Counted from the first letter of the stretch, positions 1-11,291 are shown. The stretch: DNA of 64,000 nucleotides from Cardinalis cardinalis (GCA_014549065.1 JACDOX010000004.1:5307986-5371985); one strand, 5' to 3'. Notes: a model not told the origin generated them from the sequence alone. A program made the numbers and translations.

Positions 1-573
1 TCGCTTAGGCAAATTTATCAAAGTATTTTAGGAAAATATTACCATTGTTGCCTTTCATAAAAGCAGAGAGGACTACTTTAANAAATATTCACAAGTCCTT
101 ACTTCTCTAGTAGTTTTATTACAATCCTTACATTATTTCAGTTACATTAATAACAATATCATGTTGTACTAGTTAAGTGATAAGAAGCTCATTTGCACAC
201 ATGAAGAAGAAACAGAGAAACAATGGCGTGAGGACTAAATAAGATGCTTCAGCTGATCCCAGGCCATCTGCAACAAAAGACCCTCCATCTCAACAAGACC
301 AGAGGAGCAAAGGGACACAATGAAAATCAAGAACCCAAATCAAGGGTTCTGGAGGAACATCCACCTTGCTCAGGCCCCTCCTGGAATTGTCCCAGCAGAG
401 TCATCGAATCTGCTGTCCTGGCATGAGACCCNCCATAAAGATGGGGAGCAGGTCTCTGGACCACCTTCAGACAAAGGGGTGTTGCTCTTTAGNAATATGT
501 AATACATTATTTGATGCATGGAAAAGGCATGTTTGGCATTGCACAGGGCTTATTTTAGCCCCCTTCAGGGGAG
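1..573. other. Unassigned flank left of the first LTR
   Basis: No gene, CR1 or LTR signature is recognised. Short open frames of about 60-76 codons occur on the plus strand, but they overlap each other in different frames and resemble no family I know. The part from about 240 to 480 is richer in G and C than the surroundings. The last five bases (569-573, gggag) are the left target-site duplication of the LTR that follows. Confidence 0.5.
569..573. repeat. Target-site duplication, left copy (LTR-1)
   Basis: gggag directly left of LTR-1 matches 2140-2144 directly right of it. Confidence 0.8.
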
Positions 574-2139
574 TTTCATGGTTGGACACTGGCTAAGCAC
601 CCATGAAAAATTATCCAGTCCTTATCCACTCATTTTCCTATGCTATAGTTGAGCAGAGGAGGGGGACAGAAAAATTAAAAGCCTCATAGAGTGAGATAAG
701 GCTTAGGAGNAAACACCCTAGGGCAAAATACACTCAAAAGTTAAAAGGTATAAAGAAAAATTTATTAACAGAATTAAAAGAGAAATGAAAATTAAAATAA
801 ACCTTTAGAACACCTTTCCTACCCCCTCCAGCCCTTCTTTCCTTCCCACTGACAGTGCAGGGAGAAAAAATATGGGATTTTTTAGTCAGTTTGTCACTTT
901 TAAAAAATCTTCAGTTTGCTTAGGCAGAGGAACCTTTTCTGTTCTATCATGGGGTTTTCCCAAGAGGAGACAGTTCTTTGTGAACTTCTCCAACACGGCT
1001 CCAATTTTTTGAGTAGCAGTCTCACCTGACCTGCTTTGATGTGAGTCCCTCCCATGGGCAAAGCAGTCTTCCCACAACTGTTTGCATTGGTCATTATAGT
1101 NCGTGGGGTGAAGTCTTTTAAGGATGAACCGTTCTGCTCTAGAAGCAAGTGTCTTCTTTCTCTATCTCTGAAAGCAAANGTTTTTTCTTTCTGTTTGAGT
1201 TTCTCACTAGATTACAACTTTTTAGCATCCACACGCTCCAGCGTGAGTACTCATTTTCATGGGCTGNGGGTGAACCCTGCATGCCCCCATGCACTTCATG
1301 AATTACAGGGAAACAGTTTGTTGTATTATAAGCTTCACCACAGCTTACAGAAGTATTTCAGCTCTGACGCTTGGAGCATCTCCTCCTCCCCCTTCCTCTT
1401 TTGCACTGACCTTAGTGTCGTCACGTTGTTCTCCTCATGTGTCTTCACTTTTTTCTTTTCCCTGACTCAGGAAAGAGTCGGTGTCAGTAGGTTTGTTTGT
1501 TCCCAAGTTCTATCACTTGAAAAGTTTTATAGAGTTCCACAATGCTGAAAAGGTTGATCCCATCTTGGCTCCTCATCAGGGAGCTGCCCACCACTGGCCA
1601 CGGGGTCCCCGCTGGCTCCATGTGGGCTGTGCCAGCTGCCCTTGCCCTTCTGTCTGCAGCAAAGTTGGTTAAAAGCAAGAAAGTAAAATTCATTGCTAAG
1701 CAAGCAAATAAAATTTACTTGCTAGGCAAATAAAATTCATTGCCAGCCATGCTGAGATGAACAGCGGCCTTGTGGCCTCGGCCACGCNGCCCTGGCTGNG
1801 TGGCTGCTCCCGGGGCCAGGATGGGCCCTGGCTGCGCACACTGAGATGGGGCCCCCAGCCAGGAGGGCCCTGGTGGCCNTGCCAGGAAACCTCCCAGCGG
1901 CTGCCTCTCCAACCCCTTGGAGGAAGAAAGAGAGCTTGCATGGATCTTTTGTTCTTAAATACATCATCACAGAAGGGTTACTAACTTCTCTATTTGAGCC
2001 AGCCAGTACGTCTGTCGTCAGAACCTTCAGGGATTGCTGTGCTGGACACAGTAGAAGTTTCCAGGAGCTTCTCTCTCAGAAGCAGCTTCTGTGGCTTCCT
2101 CCACTCCCACAAAAAGCCAAGCTGTGTTAAACTAACACA
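574..2139 (-). mobile_element. Solo LTR, ERVL-type, full length (LTR-1)
   Basis: This is an endogenous-retrovirus long terminal repeat read on the minus strand. On that strand it starts TGTGTTAGTTTAACA at 2139 and ends TGTCCAACCATGAAA at 574. These ends are imperfect inverted repeats of each other and closely match those of the LTR at 11292-12647. Both flanks carry the same five bases, gggag (569-573 and 2140-2144), which fits the 5-bp target duplication of ERVL-class elements. A polyadenylation signal AATAAA lies on the minus strand at 761-766, and a TATAAAA-like box lies at about 1525-1531. No internal proviral sequence adjoins either end, so this is a solo LTR left by recombination. At 1,566 bp it is longer than the related LTR; the excess seems to sit in a GC-rich middle block. 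The open frames inside are incidental. The strand, ends and duplication are read directly; the family name is from memory. Confidence 0.88.
761..766 (-). promoter_or_regulatory. LTR-1 polyadenylation signal
   Basis: AATAAA on the minus strand, about 190 bp before the 3' end of LTR-1. The other full-length LTR (11292-12647) has its signal at a comparable place, about 127 bp from its end. Confidence 0.7.
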
Positions 2140-2144
2140 GGGAG
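2140..2144. repeat. Target-site duplication, right copy (LTR-1)
   Basis: gggag, identical to 569-573. Confidence 0.8.
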
Positions 2145-5100
2145 GAACCAGAGGAAGAAAAAAGGTGGTATTTTGTTGTGTGTAGGAACAAATGTGAGAA
2201 ATAGAGGGGTTGTCATGGTATTTTATTGGTAAAGAGATTTGTCTGTCCACAACCTTCCCTCTGTCTGATCACCTCAGTTTCTCATCTCTCCTCATTTTCT
2301 TTACTAACTATTTTTACGTAAGAGATTTTTTAGTCTGTGTACGTAAGGAGGTCAGTGCAGATGTTTGANTGAATGTGTGAACAATAGCAAAGACCAAGCT
2401 GGACTAGCCAGTTAGCAGGTAAAGTGTCCTGAGAGCCAGGAGGCTGGGATGTGTGGGCCTCAGAGGGACTCCTCTGGGTGGGGAAGTGTTTCTGTCTCCA
2501 ATGTCAAGAGCACAGGTAAGTTGGCTGGGGGATCAGAGCACGTGTGTGTGTGAGTGAAGGGGTCTGTACCAGACACTGGAGTGGAACTGAGGCCTTGGGA
2601 GCTTGTATACCAGAAGCCAGAGATACTGGGATCGAAGAACAGCTACTGAGCAGAATGAAAGTCTGAGCCCAACTGCTGGATGCACCTACCTTTTACATAC
2701 ACAAACATTTTTGCACTGCCAGAACTCCATCCTGCTCAGTCAAAGTGAGGAGGAGAATGAGAGCATTGGTGCCCTTGGTGTTCCTGTAAGTGTTCCTGTA
2801 AGTGCTCTGTGTGCCAGCTGTGGTCTGTGGCCAGACTTCTGTATATGTATATATACACATATATTGTGGATAGCATAAACTGCTTGTCAGGAATTCACAC
2901 TCAGATCCACTTCTGGAGAGACTGGGTAGCTGAATCAGACTAGAAGGAAGCCAGATCCCAGAGACTGTCACAGGAGGTCTGGGAAATGCAGGAAGAATCC
3001 TCTAGGTTTCCAAACTTGTCTGACTGTATAATCTCTACATCACTNAAGATAGAATACCACCTGCAATTCAGAGAATTGAATCATTTTTTTCTTTTTTTAT
3101 CTTTTGATCTTCTGTTACCCAGGGTGTTTCTATTCATTTTAGATGCATGACTGCAAAGTCAATGTAAAGTTGGTTTGTCTCTTTATAAATGTGCAAAGGT
3201 ATCCAGAAATGACTTTTTTGCCAAAGCTTAATAACATTAAAAACTTTTTAGCTGGCTGAAAATGTTAGGATTTTATTGGTTTGTCAGTTTTTGCAAGAAC
3301 AGGAAAAACCAATAATGATGAAAGAGAAGCAGAGATATAGATTTTNGTGCTATTTTGGCAGCCTTTTTTCTTTAAGTTTTTTGTTTAAGGTATGTTTTCA
3401 AATCAAATCCCTTTTTTCATGCTACTTTTTAAAAACAAGTTCATTATGCCCAACACAAATTCTCAAGAAATAAGAAAACATAATCACCTGCATTTTACAA
3501 ACAGTCAAATCAATAGGGTGTTCCAAAGCCTAAAACTACGTGTCCTGCTTCACAAATAAGTTCTGCTTTATTTTCAATCATTTATGACCTTTGCAGTGGG
3601 ATATTGTGTGCTTCTCAGTAGTAAAGTTCAGCATAAAGGAGGCAGCACGTCTATGTCAGCTTACAAATTCTTCTGTCATATCTTTGAGGCTGCTCTATCT
3701 GTTTGTTTTGCAGAGATGCTCATAACTGAACCTACCACAATCACCAAAGAGCACTCAGGATTGTACTGTGTGAGCAGCACATACCTCAGGAGGGACTCAT
3801 GAGGGAGTGATCATAGGAAAATTGAAGTGTTTGGTGCTAAATTTGATCTCATCCAGCTCCTCCCTTAAGGCAGTATGAACTGCTCCTATTCTGTTCTGGA
3901 CAGACCTTTACCTTGTCTGTTCCTAAAGCCCACCTGTGGCAGAGATGGCCCTGCTTCATCTGTCGTCCGTGAGTCTGACATTCTCTTCCAAAACACTCTT
4001 GTGCCTCACCAAGTTTCCATGAATATTTTGTGCTGCAGTTTTCCAGTTTTCATATTCACTATGGTAAAATGAGAAAGTATCTGTTCTGTTTATTTCCATA
4101 GCTTCTCTGTCACTTTTGGTAGTATTGGATACTAGCCTTAATTGACCTAGAGTATACTTTAGAAATCTAAATCTACATATTTTAAAATAAACAGTGCTTT
4201 GAAATGCTCAATTGCACTGAAATGTGATTATTCGTCATAATAAACTGCTAGAATGGATCATGTCAAATCTATTCTAAATTGTTACTGAAAAATCAGAGCA
4301 TTCTAGGAGTCATTCCCATTAAGCAGTTTCATGCAGTCACCCTTTCTGGAGAAAAAGAGAGTTACTCACAGAGACATGACAGTTTTGGGCCAATTGGTCT
4401 TAGTAAATGAATCCATTTACTACTATCAAATGCATTCACCGAATCACTGTTCTGAATGATACCTTCATTTGGAATTGTACTTGATTAGTTCTCTGAAACT
4501 CCTTTCTTGGTCATTCCTGCCATTCCTTTTATGAACACTGAAAATTCCTTCTTTTCATAATAGAGAAATGTTGCTGCAGCAGGCCCCTGGCCAGGTAAAA
4601 ATTAGTATTGACTTTATGATTTATAGAAGGTTGATTAATTTCTTTATGATATATATAATTATTATTAAGAAATCAATTGGTTTTTACAGACAGTTATGAT
4701 ATACTTGGACTTAATTGGCCTTTGAATGTAAATATTATCACTATCGGTTAATTAAGAAACTACCTTTTGGTAAATAAATTTCTATAACACATTCTACATG
4801 TTCACAATAACAGATGTAGTAAGTGAAGATAAGAATTGTTTCTCATTCTTTTCTCTAATCTTGTCACAGCCTTCCCCAGAAAGGCCTGGGAAAGTTATGT
4901 GTTGCTCTCTGTGGCCAGAGAGCTGCTATCACATAGAAATATTAGATGCCTCAATGTCCAGGGATGGCTCAAATTGCAGCATGTGGCAAAACAACCCTGA
5001 TCCCATTGTTGTATGGTACTGCATTCCTTTGCATAGATTTTGCACAGGAGCTTACTGAGATTTTGCTTATTGCACCAGATGAGCTTGTCATTTACCATCC

Positions 5101-6121
5101 AAATGTTTTATCTTTTCTATTATCACAATACTTCACAATAAAATTTCTATTACAGAATATCTCTTTATTTTACTGCTTTATTACCAAAAATTTGACATAT
5201 TATTGTTCTCTAGACAATAACTTTGTCTCTTTACCATGGCATATAATTAATCATACATCTGGAAACAGCATCAATGAGAAATTCTTCCTTACTTCCAGTA
5301 AGGAAATAAAATAACGAAACAATTTTAGGGCCAAATATTGATCTGCCCCAGGGTTCTTGAGTGCAGTTTGCTTTATAGACTTTATTTCCTAAGAGAAAAA
5401 AGTAAAATTTTGGTGTAACTTTGTAATATATACAGTATAATGCATTTCCACAGTATTAAACATGTTTTTGTATTTGTTCAAGCNGCTTGTGCTGACTGGA
5501 TGATTCAAGTACTGATTATTTTTTGTGTAGAACAGCAGAAGAATACTAAATACTCTCATAGACCTGATAAGCCAAAAGACCTGATTCAGCAGAGTATGTA
5601 AGTCAAAAATAGTAACAAGACTTGTATGATTAAGAAACACTATGTTCTCTAGCTAACATGTGCAATAAAACGAGATAATTACTAATGTATCTAGTAGTTT
5701 TGGACCACCAGACAAAATGGCTGAAACAGATTTATAGCTCTTTCAGCTGGGGGAAGCTCTCATCATGGTACCTGAGGGAAATTCACACTCAAATCTTCAG
5801 AAATATAGTGAGATACTAGAGTTTTTCCACCATTGTTCTACAGAAACATTTGGTAACTAGAGTAATTAATGTTTACATTAAGCATTTTCAAAAATGCCTT
5901 AGTGATAAATGATCCAAGTNGTTCCAAATTATAATTATCAGCAGCCCTTTTCCTCTCTGGCTATAAATTAGTCAAATGTGATTGAGAGTTCGAACCAGGG
6001 GAATTCTTTCAACTATACTTGCTGGTACCTGGGGCAAGTTACGCTACTGTAGCTGGATACTAGGGTTGCCTTTTGAACATGAGAGTTGTTTCANGTTTCT
6101 GAAAAGTGTTATCAACTATTT
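2145..6121. other. Unassigned AT-rich stretch
   Basis: No gene or known transposon is recognised. About 2420-2760 is less AT-rich. It holds a consensus splice-donor sequence (CAG|GTAAGT at 2513-2521) and a short GT run near 2541. A 12-bp direct repeat (tgttcctgtaag, twice) lies near 2779-2802. The remainder is AT-rich with only short open frames. Confidence 0.5.
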
Positions 6122-6640
6122 CACNGAATAAAAGAATCATCAAGGTTGGAAGACACCTTCAAGATCATCTAGTCCNCTCATCAACCCAGCANGANCATAA
6201 TCACCAAGTGCTACATGCAGATGCCTTTTGAACAGTTCCAGAGATGGTAACCCCACCACCACCCTGTAAAACATATTCCAATGTCTATCCACTCTTTCAG
6301 TGAAGAAAAATTCTCTAATATCTTGTCTGAACCTCTCCTCATGCAATTTAAGGCTATTCCTCTTGCCCTTTCACTTGAGAAATGGCAGAAGAGACCACTC
6401 CCTACTTGGCTACACTCTCCTTTCAGGAGCAATAAGATCTCCCNTGAGCTTTCTCTTTTCCAGGCTAAACAANCCCAGCTCCCTCAGCCATTCCTAATAT
6501 GACTTATTGTCCCAGACCCTTCACCAGNTCCAGTCTCTTCTCTAGACTTCCTACAGCACCTCTGTCCTTCTCATAGTGAAGNTGCAGGACTTGAGGGGGA
6601 GAATCACTTCCCTTTTCTTGATGCATGCCACTTGCCTTCT
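6122..6640 (-). mobile_element. CR1 LINE, 3' end, minus strand
   Basis: This is a 5'-truncated CR1 retrotransposon. On the minus strand it encodes the C-terminal part of ORF2, with recognisable pieces such as FFTERVDRHWN and SLELFKRHLHVAL between about 6160 and 6346. The preceding part (GECSQVGSGLF, about 6380-6425) is in a different frame, so a frameshift separates them. The element ends at about 6122-6140 in degenerate copies of the avian CR1 3' tail (ATTCTATG-like on the minus strand). Near 6583 a stretch of roughly 50 bp usual for the family is missing. Several N bases lie inside. It is inactive. Confidence 0.88.
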
Positions 6641-8955
6641 ATTACTATGAAGAAATTATGTTTGCTGAAAANAATGCAAAGTGTTGAATCAGGACAGTTT
6701 CTTAATTCTGATAGGGTTTAGAAAAAGAGCACTGAGGCCTAAATGTCTCCTCAATAACATGCATTTGTTAAACTCAGAAAATATCTGAATCTTGAACACA
6801 GTGTTACTAGATGCCCTTAATAGAAGAGGGTGTAATGAGACAGTAAAATCTGGTGCTGATATAAAGGGGTTTCAACACAGGGGATGATCAAAATGTTATA
6901 CAGGAAATGTTGACTACTTTTGAGCTTTAACAAANAGAAATTGGAAGTAATATAATAATAAAAGCAAGTTCAAGGTCGCCTGCTCAGGAGTTAATAGGAA
7001 AATCCACAATAAACTTGTGCAGAGTAGATGAAAATGACAGAGGAAGAAAAAGATCTGTCTATTTTGATTAGTCAAAGAACATCTCTGAGATTCAATATGA
7101 TGAAAACTGAAGTTTAATAATTACGCATGTCGTATGGCCACTGAGAAAGTAATGGTTATCCCTGAGCATAATGTTTCAGATATTACTAAAAATAGAGAGA
7201 AACAGGGTGTAGGTGCTTGNCATGAGCTAGAAGAGAGAAGAAATTCTTATGTTATAAAGCAACCAAGATCATCCTTTGAAGTCCCAGTGGTGGTAAAAAA
7301 AATTAAATGTGTTTCTAGATGAAATTAAAAGAGCTAATGGCAACAATAGGATGATGCAAGAGGTTTTTTTCCAGTCCTATGTTATGTCAGTGCTGTTGCT
7401 TCTGGAGAATAAATTTATTTAAGATAAAAATAAAATCATGTTATAAAGTTCCTCTTATTGTTGTGGTTGCTGTATCATAATTTTGATTTTACTATTGGTC
7501 CACCCAAAATGTCTTCAAAGACTGTTAGGTGCAGGAGTTATGAAAATTACTACACTTTGTGTCCCTAATNTCCTTCACAAAGGAAAATGTCTAATTTTTT
7601 CTCAGTTGTGAACCTACTCTAGTGTGTGTCCACTGCTTACAGAGTAACCAGGTGGCTGATATGTTGACAGCAATGATGTTACCAGATGTCTTCTGTGCCT
7701 GATTTCAATGCCCTCCCTCCTGTCATTTAACAAACCTTGCTTGCCTGTATTCACTGAGATCTTTGTAGACTTCAAGGGTTTCCTGTTATATTTCTGGTGT
7801 ATATCAAAGTTGGATACTTTCACGCAGTGAAACCATGTCTGCCATATTTAACTTGTCACTGTGCTGTGTGTTATCATTGGCCTGGATACCCTTTAAAACT
7901 TTTTCCATGGTGTTTTATTGGCAGACACCTGTCAATATACNGTTTTCCAATAATACTTTCCTTCTGTCACAGACTGTCAAAGTAAATTTAAAAAGTTTTT
8001 TTTTTGATGAAATGAAGCTTTCTGTATTCTGAAATGCTTATGAAGACCTAGATTGTTTCTGGCTGAAAGAAATGTTAAACTACTAGCACTGAAACTGGAA
8101 AGCTGGGAGACGGGAAATGATGAAAAGGCTGAATAGTGATGTTTGGAAGCAAGTTGCAAGATGGGAGAAAAAGAGCAGGATTAGAAGTAAGAAATAAAAT
8201 AATGAATAGNAAAGGCACCAAAAGGGTTTTCCTTCTGTGTATTGGTTTAATTTGAAGTATTTTGGAATTGTTAATTCTAGCCTGCTTCTGAAAGGGAAAT
8301 GGGATAAAAAAAGCAATTGTTTAGCTTTTANTTCTCCTTTAATCATCATTATTTTGTAAAAAAGATAATTATTTCTAACCNAGACCAGTTTTCCAGGTTT
8401 TCCCTTAAAAATATCAAGAACTTAGAAAGTCTGCTTTGAGGTCTGATATAAAAAATTGTTTTGTTTTATAACAGTTCCACTCATTTTGAAATTTGAATGA
8501 AGAGGAGATNTCTCTGCATATCCCAGAGAATGTGAAAGTAAAAAGTGAAAGAGCAGAGGGGAAGAAGAGGTCAAGGACACTTTTGAATTTTCATAAATCT
8601 AAGGACTATTCCTGTTTCTGAAAATGTTGAGTTTCAGCAGAGTCATTTATGTATACCCTCATTTAGCTTTCAGAGCAATGATTACTGTGGGTGCATATTT
8701 AATCCTAAAGATTTACTGTTTCTGATCTTNTATGCAAAAAATCATAAATGATGACTGTAATAATTTATTTTTGAATATTAACATTTACAATTCCATGCAC
8801 TTGCTGATTTTTAAGCTTATTTTTACTATGCAGAGTGTTTGGCACATTTATACATTCCACAATGCTTTTTCCAGATGATTTGAGGAATGTAGTTCCCTTT
8901 TTTATCATGCATCAAAGTCCTAAAGAAACATCTCTGGTTATTTCAAAATTGAGTT
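6641..8955. other. Unassigned AT-rich stretch
   Basis: I see no gene, transposon or notable repeat. Short open frames (7134-7322, 8083-8349 and others) show no family motifs. A few T-rich runs occur. Confidence 0.5.
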
Positions 8956-9621
8956 CTAGCNCTGAAACATCCAGGTAGTGGAGCCTCTGGGAAAGTATCT
9001 TTAAGAAAGGGTAGTGAATAATGAGAAGGCAGAGGAGGAGGGGGAAAAAGTGAGAAACAGAACTATGAGCACCAAAGTGAGGGAAGCAAGGCAGAAGATA
9101 TTCCAGGCGCCAGAGCAGAGTTTTTCCTGCAGCCTATGGGAAAGGCCACAGTGAAGCAGATAACCATAATGCAGCCTGGGGAGGACCATGCTGGAGCTGG
9201 CATATTCCCAGGAGGTAGTACATCCCACAGAAAGCACATGTGGGAGCAGGGAAAAGTGTAAGAGGAAGGAAAGGCTGAGGAGTTGCTCTGGGCTGAATCA
9301 CTGCCATCCTTCCTGCACTGCTCAGAGGTTGAGTGTGACCCAAGACAAGAATGAAGGAATGAAGCTGGACTTGGGAGAGGGAAAAGAAAAATTCTGTTCC
9401 AATGTTTGATCTTATTTCTCTCCACTCAAATCTATTTTACTTGTCAATAAATTAACTTTACCCAAACTAAATCTGTCTTGTCTATGATAGTAATTGATCT
9501 CCCTGTCTTTACCTGCAGCCATAAGCTCTCTCACGTTATTTTCTCCACTTTTTCCTATTGAGGAGCAGNAATGAGAATGACAGAGCAGGCTTCTGGCTAT
9601 TCTGGCCATTACCAAAGCTAA
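8956..9621 (+). mobile_element. ERVL-type LTR fragment, 5'-truncated (LTR-2)
   Basis: The plus strand follows the order of a common avian ERVL LTR. It has a cctctgggaaagtatctttaagaaagg block, then purine-rich sequence with ccaggcgccagagcagag and a run of GCAGCC(T/C)..GG..GAGCAG-like modules. Next come AATAAA (9446-9451) and an R/U5-like end (gtaattgatctccctgtctttacc, then ctctctcacgttattttctcc). The 5' end expected for the family is missing left of about 8956, and no target duplication can be found. It abuts the inverted CR1 segment on its right. The open frames on either strand here are incidental. Confidence 0.72.
9446..9451 (+). promoter_or_regulatory. LTR-2 polyadenylation signal
   Basis: AATAAA in the expected position of the LTR 3' half, ahead of the U5-like end. 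Confidence 0.6.
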
Positions 9622-9902
9622 NATTGATTTCTTCTTTTTTTACTCAAGAAAGTGTGCTTTTCCTGATTTTGTAAGCCTCCAAATCANCTTTGATTGCCTC
9701 GTATTAAGAAAAGTCTGAGTAGACATTTTATAGTCCCCCNCATTTCTGGCCAGCTTCNTGTCCAATTGAGCTTTAGCCACATAAATTTTCTCCTACAGTG
9801 GCTATCAGCATCTCTGTATTCTTCCCATGTCACCTGACTTGGCTTCCACTGGGCACACAATTTCCTTTTTTCCTCATTTCTGAGGAAATGAGGAAAATTT
9901 CC

Positions 9903-10307
9903 TCATTTTTTCCTCATTTCTGAGAGAAGATTCCTGTTCAGCCAGGCTGGCTTTCTGCCTTGCCTGTTTGACTTTTGATATTTGGGAGTTGTCTGCTCCG
10001 GTGTCCTTAGGAGGTGATGTTTAGAAAGTGACCCNAACTGAAGGACCCCAGCACCTGCAACTTTTTCCCTAGTGACCTTACTTACTAATTCCCTGAACAA
10101 CATGAAGTTAGCTCTCCTCGTGTCCAGAGTTGAGGTTTTGCTGTCACTTTTCCAGAAGTCAACAGAGATTTTAAACTCGATCACTTTGTGATTACTCTGG
10201 CCAAGAGAGCTGTCAGTCTCGACTTCTCTCACAAGATCCGCTCTCTTGACAAGCAGTAGATGAAGAAGGGTGTCTTTCTGAGTTGGCTTCCTTAGGATCT
10301 GTTTCAT
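9903..10307 (-). pseudogene. CR1 ORF2 remnant, end of endonuclease and linker
   Basis: An open stretch of 134 codons on the minus strand continues the CR1 ORF2 remnant after the frameshift. Recognisable pieces are the DDNFMKQILRKPTQK and LLHLLLVKR segments near its start, SLGQSNHKVIEF in the middle (the family's GHSDHE endonuclease signature, here changed to GQSNHK), and GRKPAWLNRNLL near its end. The frame stops at a short local duplication and resumes beyond it with QVTWEEYRDA. It is open by chance survival; there is no own start or promoter. Confidence 0.8.
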
Positions 10308-10309
10308 AA

Positions 10310-10457
10310 AGTTGTCATCTAGGTTTTTAGCACTTTCCTGAGTTTTACCAGCTGTATGATACTCCTAGATTATTTCTGGAAAGTTGTAGTCCCTCATGAG
10401 GAAAAGGACAGTTGACTTTGGAAGTGTCTCTTAGTTCCTCAAAGGATAATTCATGAC

Positions 10458-10492
<35 letters not shown>

Positions 10493-10740
10493 CCATCATC
10501 CTGGCTAGGAGGCCTGTGGTAGACTCCCCAGATGACATCCACATTATTTGCTTGCCCCTTAATTTTTACCCAGAGGTACTCAACTGTGCCACTGTCAACG
10601 GTGAGCTCCACATATTCTAAACCTTCTGTTACATACAGCGCTACCCCTCTGCATCTTCTGCCCTGCCTGCCCCTCCTGAAGAGCCTGTAACTGTCCAACA
10701 GGGCACTCCTGTCAGAGGAGTCATCCCAATAGGTTTCACT
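10310..10740 (-). pseudogene. CR1 ORF2 endonuclease remnant
   Basis: This is a decayed piece of the apurinic-type endonuclease domain that nicks target DNA during CR1 insertion. On the minus strand, about 10620-10700 reads SYRLFRRGRQGRR..GVALYV, and about 10500-10520 reads RPPSQDD; both are typical of CR1 ORF2. Just after the DTSK motif the frame shifts. In the new frame the catalytic MGDFN motif survives as MRDYN (about 10385-10400), keeping the aspartate but losing the glycine. An internal aspartate run of eleven residues (10458-10499) comes from a GAT repeat expansion and is not normal for the domain. There is no intact start or full-length frame, so it cannot be functional. Confidence 0.82.
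10458..10499 (+). repeat. (CAT/ATG)n microsatellite inside CR1
   Basis: Fourteen triplets with one cac interruption. On the minus strand these are GAT codons inside the endonuclease remnant, at the point where CR1 ORF2 normally has a few acidic codons after RPPSQDD. Confidence 0.9.
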
Positions 10741-11200
10741 TACAGCGAAAGGGACCTGGGGTCCTGGTTGGTGGGAAGTGGGATATGAGCCAGCAGCGCC
10801 CGGGCAGCCAAGAGGGGCAATCCTGTCCTGGGGGGCGCATCAGGCACAGCACCACCAGCTGGGCAAGGAATGGGATTGTCCCTCTCTGCTCTGCACTGGA
10901 ACAGCCTCACCACCTCTCTGTTGTGACCAGTGACAGGACTCGAGGGAATGCCCTGAAATTGTGTCAGAGGAATTTTAAGTTGCATATTAAAAAAAATCTC
11001 CACCCACAGTGTGGTTGGGCACTGGAACAGCTCCTCAGGGAAGGGGTCCCTGCACCAGTCTGACAGAGTCCAAGAAGTGGTAGGACAATGCTCTCGGGCA
11101 CATGGTGTGGCTCTCAGGGATGGTCCTGTGCAGAACCGGGAGCCGGACTCAATTCTTGTGGGTCCCTTTCAACTCAGCATATTCTGTGATTCTGTGATAT
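10741..11200 (+). mobile_element. CR1 LINE, 3' end, plus strand
   Basis: This is a CR1 3' part in plus orientation. It has the GACCTGGGGTCCTGG and ATGAGCCAGCAG motifs near its start, then gaccagtgacaggactcgagggaatg and gtggttgggcactggaacag. It ends at 11180-11199 in two ATTCTGTG units, the normal CR1 tail. Roughly 280 bp of ORF2 usual for this family is missing near 10905, where cagcctcacc runs straight into acctctctgttgtgacc. It meets the inverted CR1 segment head to head at 10740/10741. Confidence 0.9.
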
Positions 11201-11286
11201 GGAAATATTTCTCTGAAAACTTATCTCTGACTGTTTAAAAGGCACTGTTTATGTAGTCCTGACAGTGCTCTGCTCTTTGATGGTNC

Positions 11287-11291
11287 ATCAG
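11287..11291. repeat. Target-site duplication, left copy (LTR-3)
   Basis: atcag, identical to 12648-12652. Confidence 0.85.

Larger units (their letters stand above)
9625..10740 (-). mobile_element. CR1 LINE, endonuclease-to-RT-linker segment, inverted
   Basis: The minus strand carries the N-terminal and middle part of CR1 ORF2. From 10740 leftwards come the endonuclease domain, the PAWLNR linker (about 9938-9961) and the following TWEEYRDA motif (about 9800-9830). The left edge at about 9625 meets the end of LTR-2. The right edge at 10740 meets a CR1 3' part on the opposite strand, so the two are head to head. Near 9867-9924 there is a local duplication of tttttcctcatttctgag, including a 24-bp inverted repeat (9871-9894). 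Confidence 0.85.

Noticed and set aside
1054..1548. 164-codon plus-strand frame
   Set aside because: Lies antisense within LTR-1; no coding signature.
9063..9425. 120-codon minus-strand frame
   Set aside because: Antisense within LTR-2.
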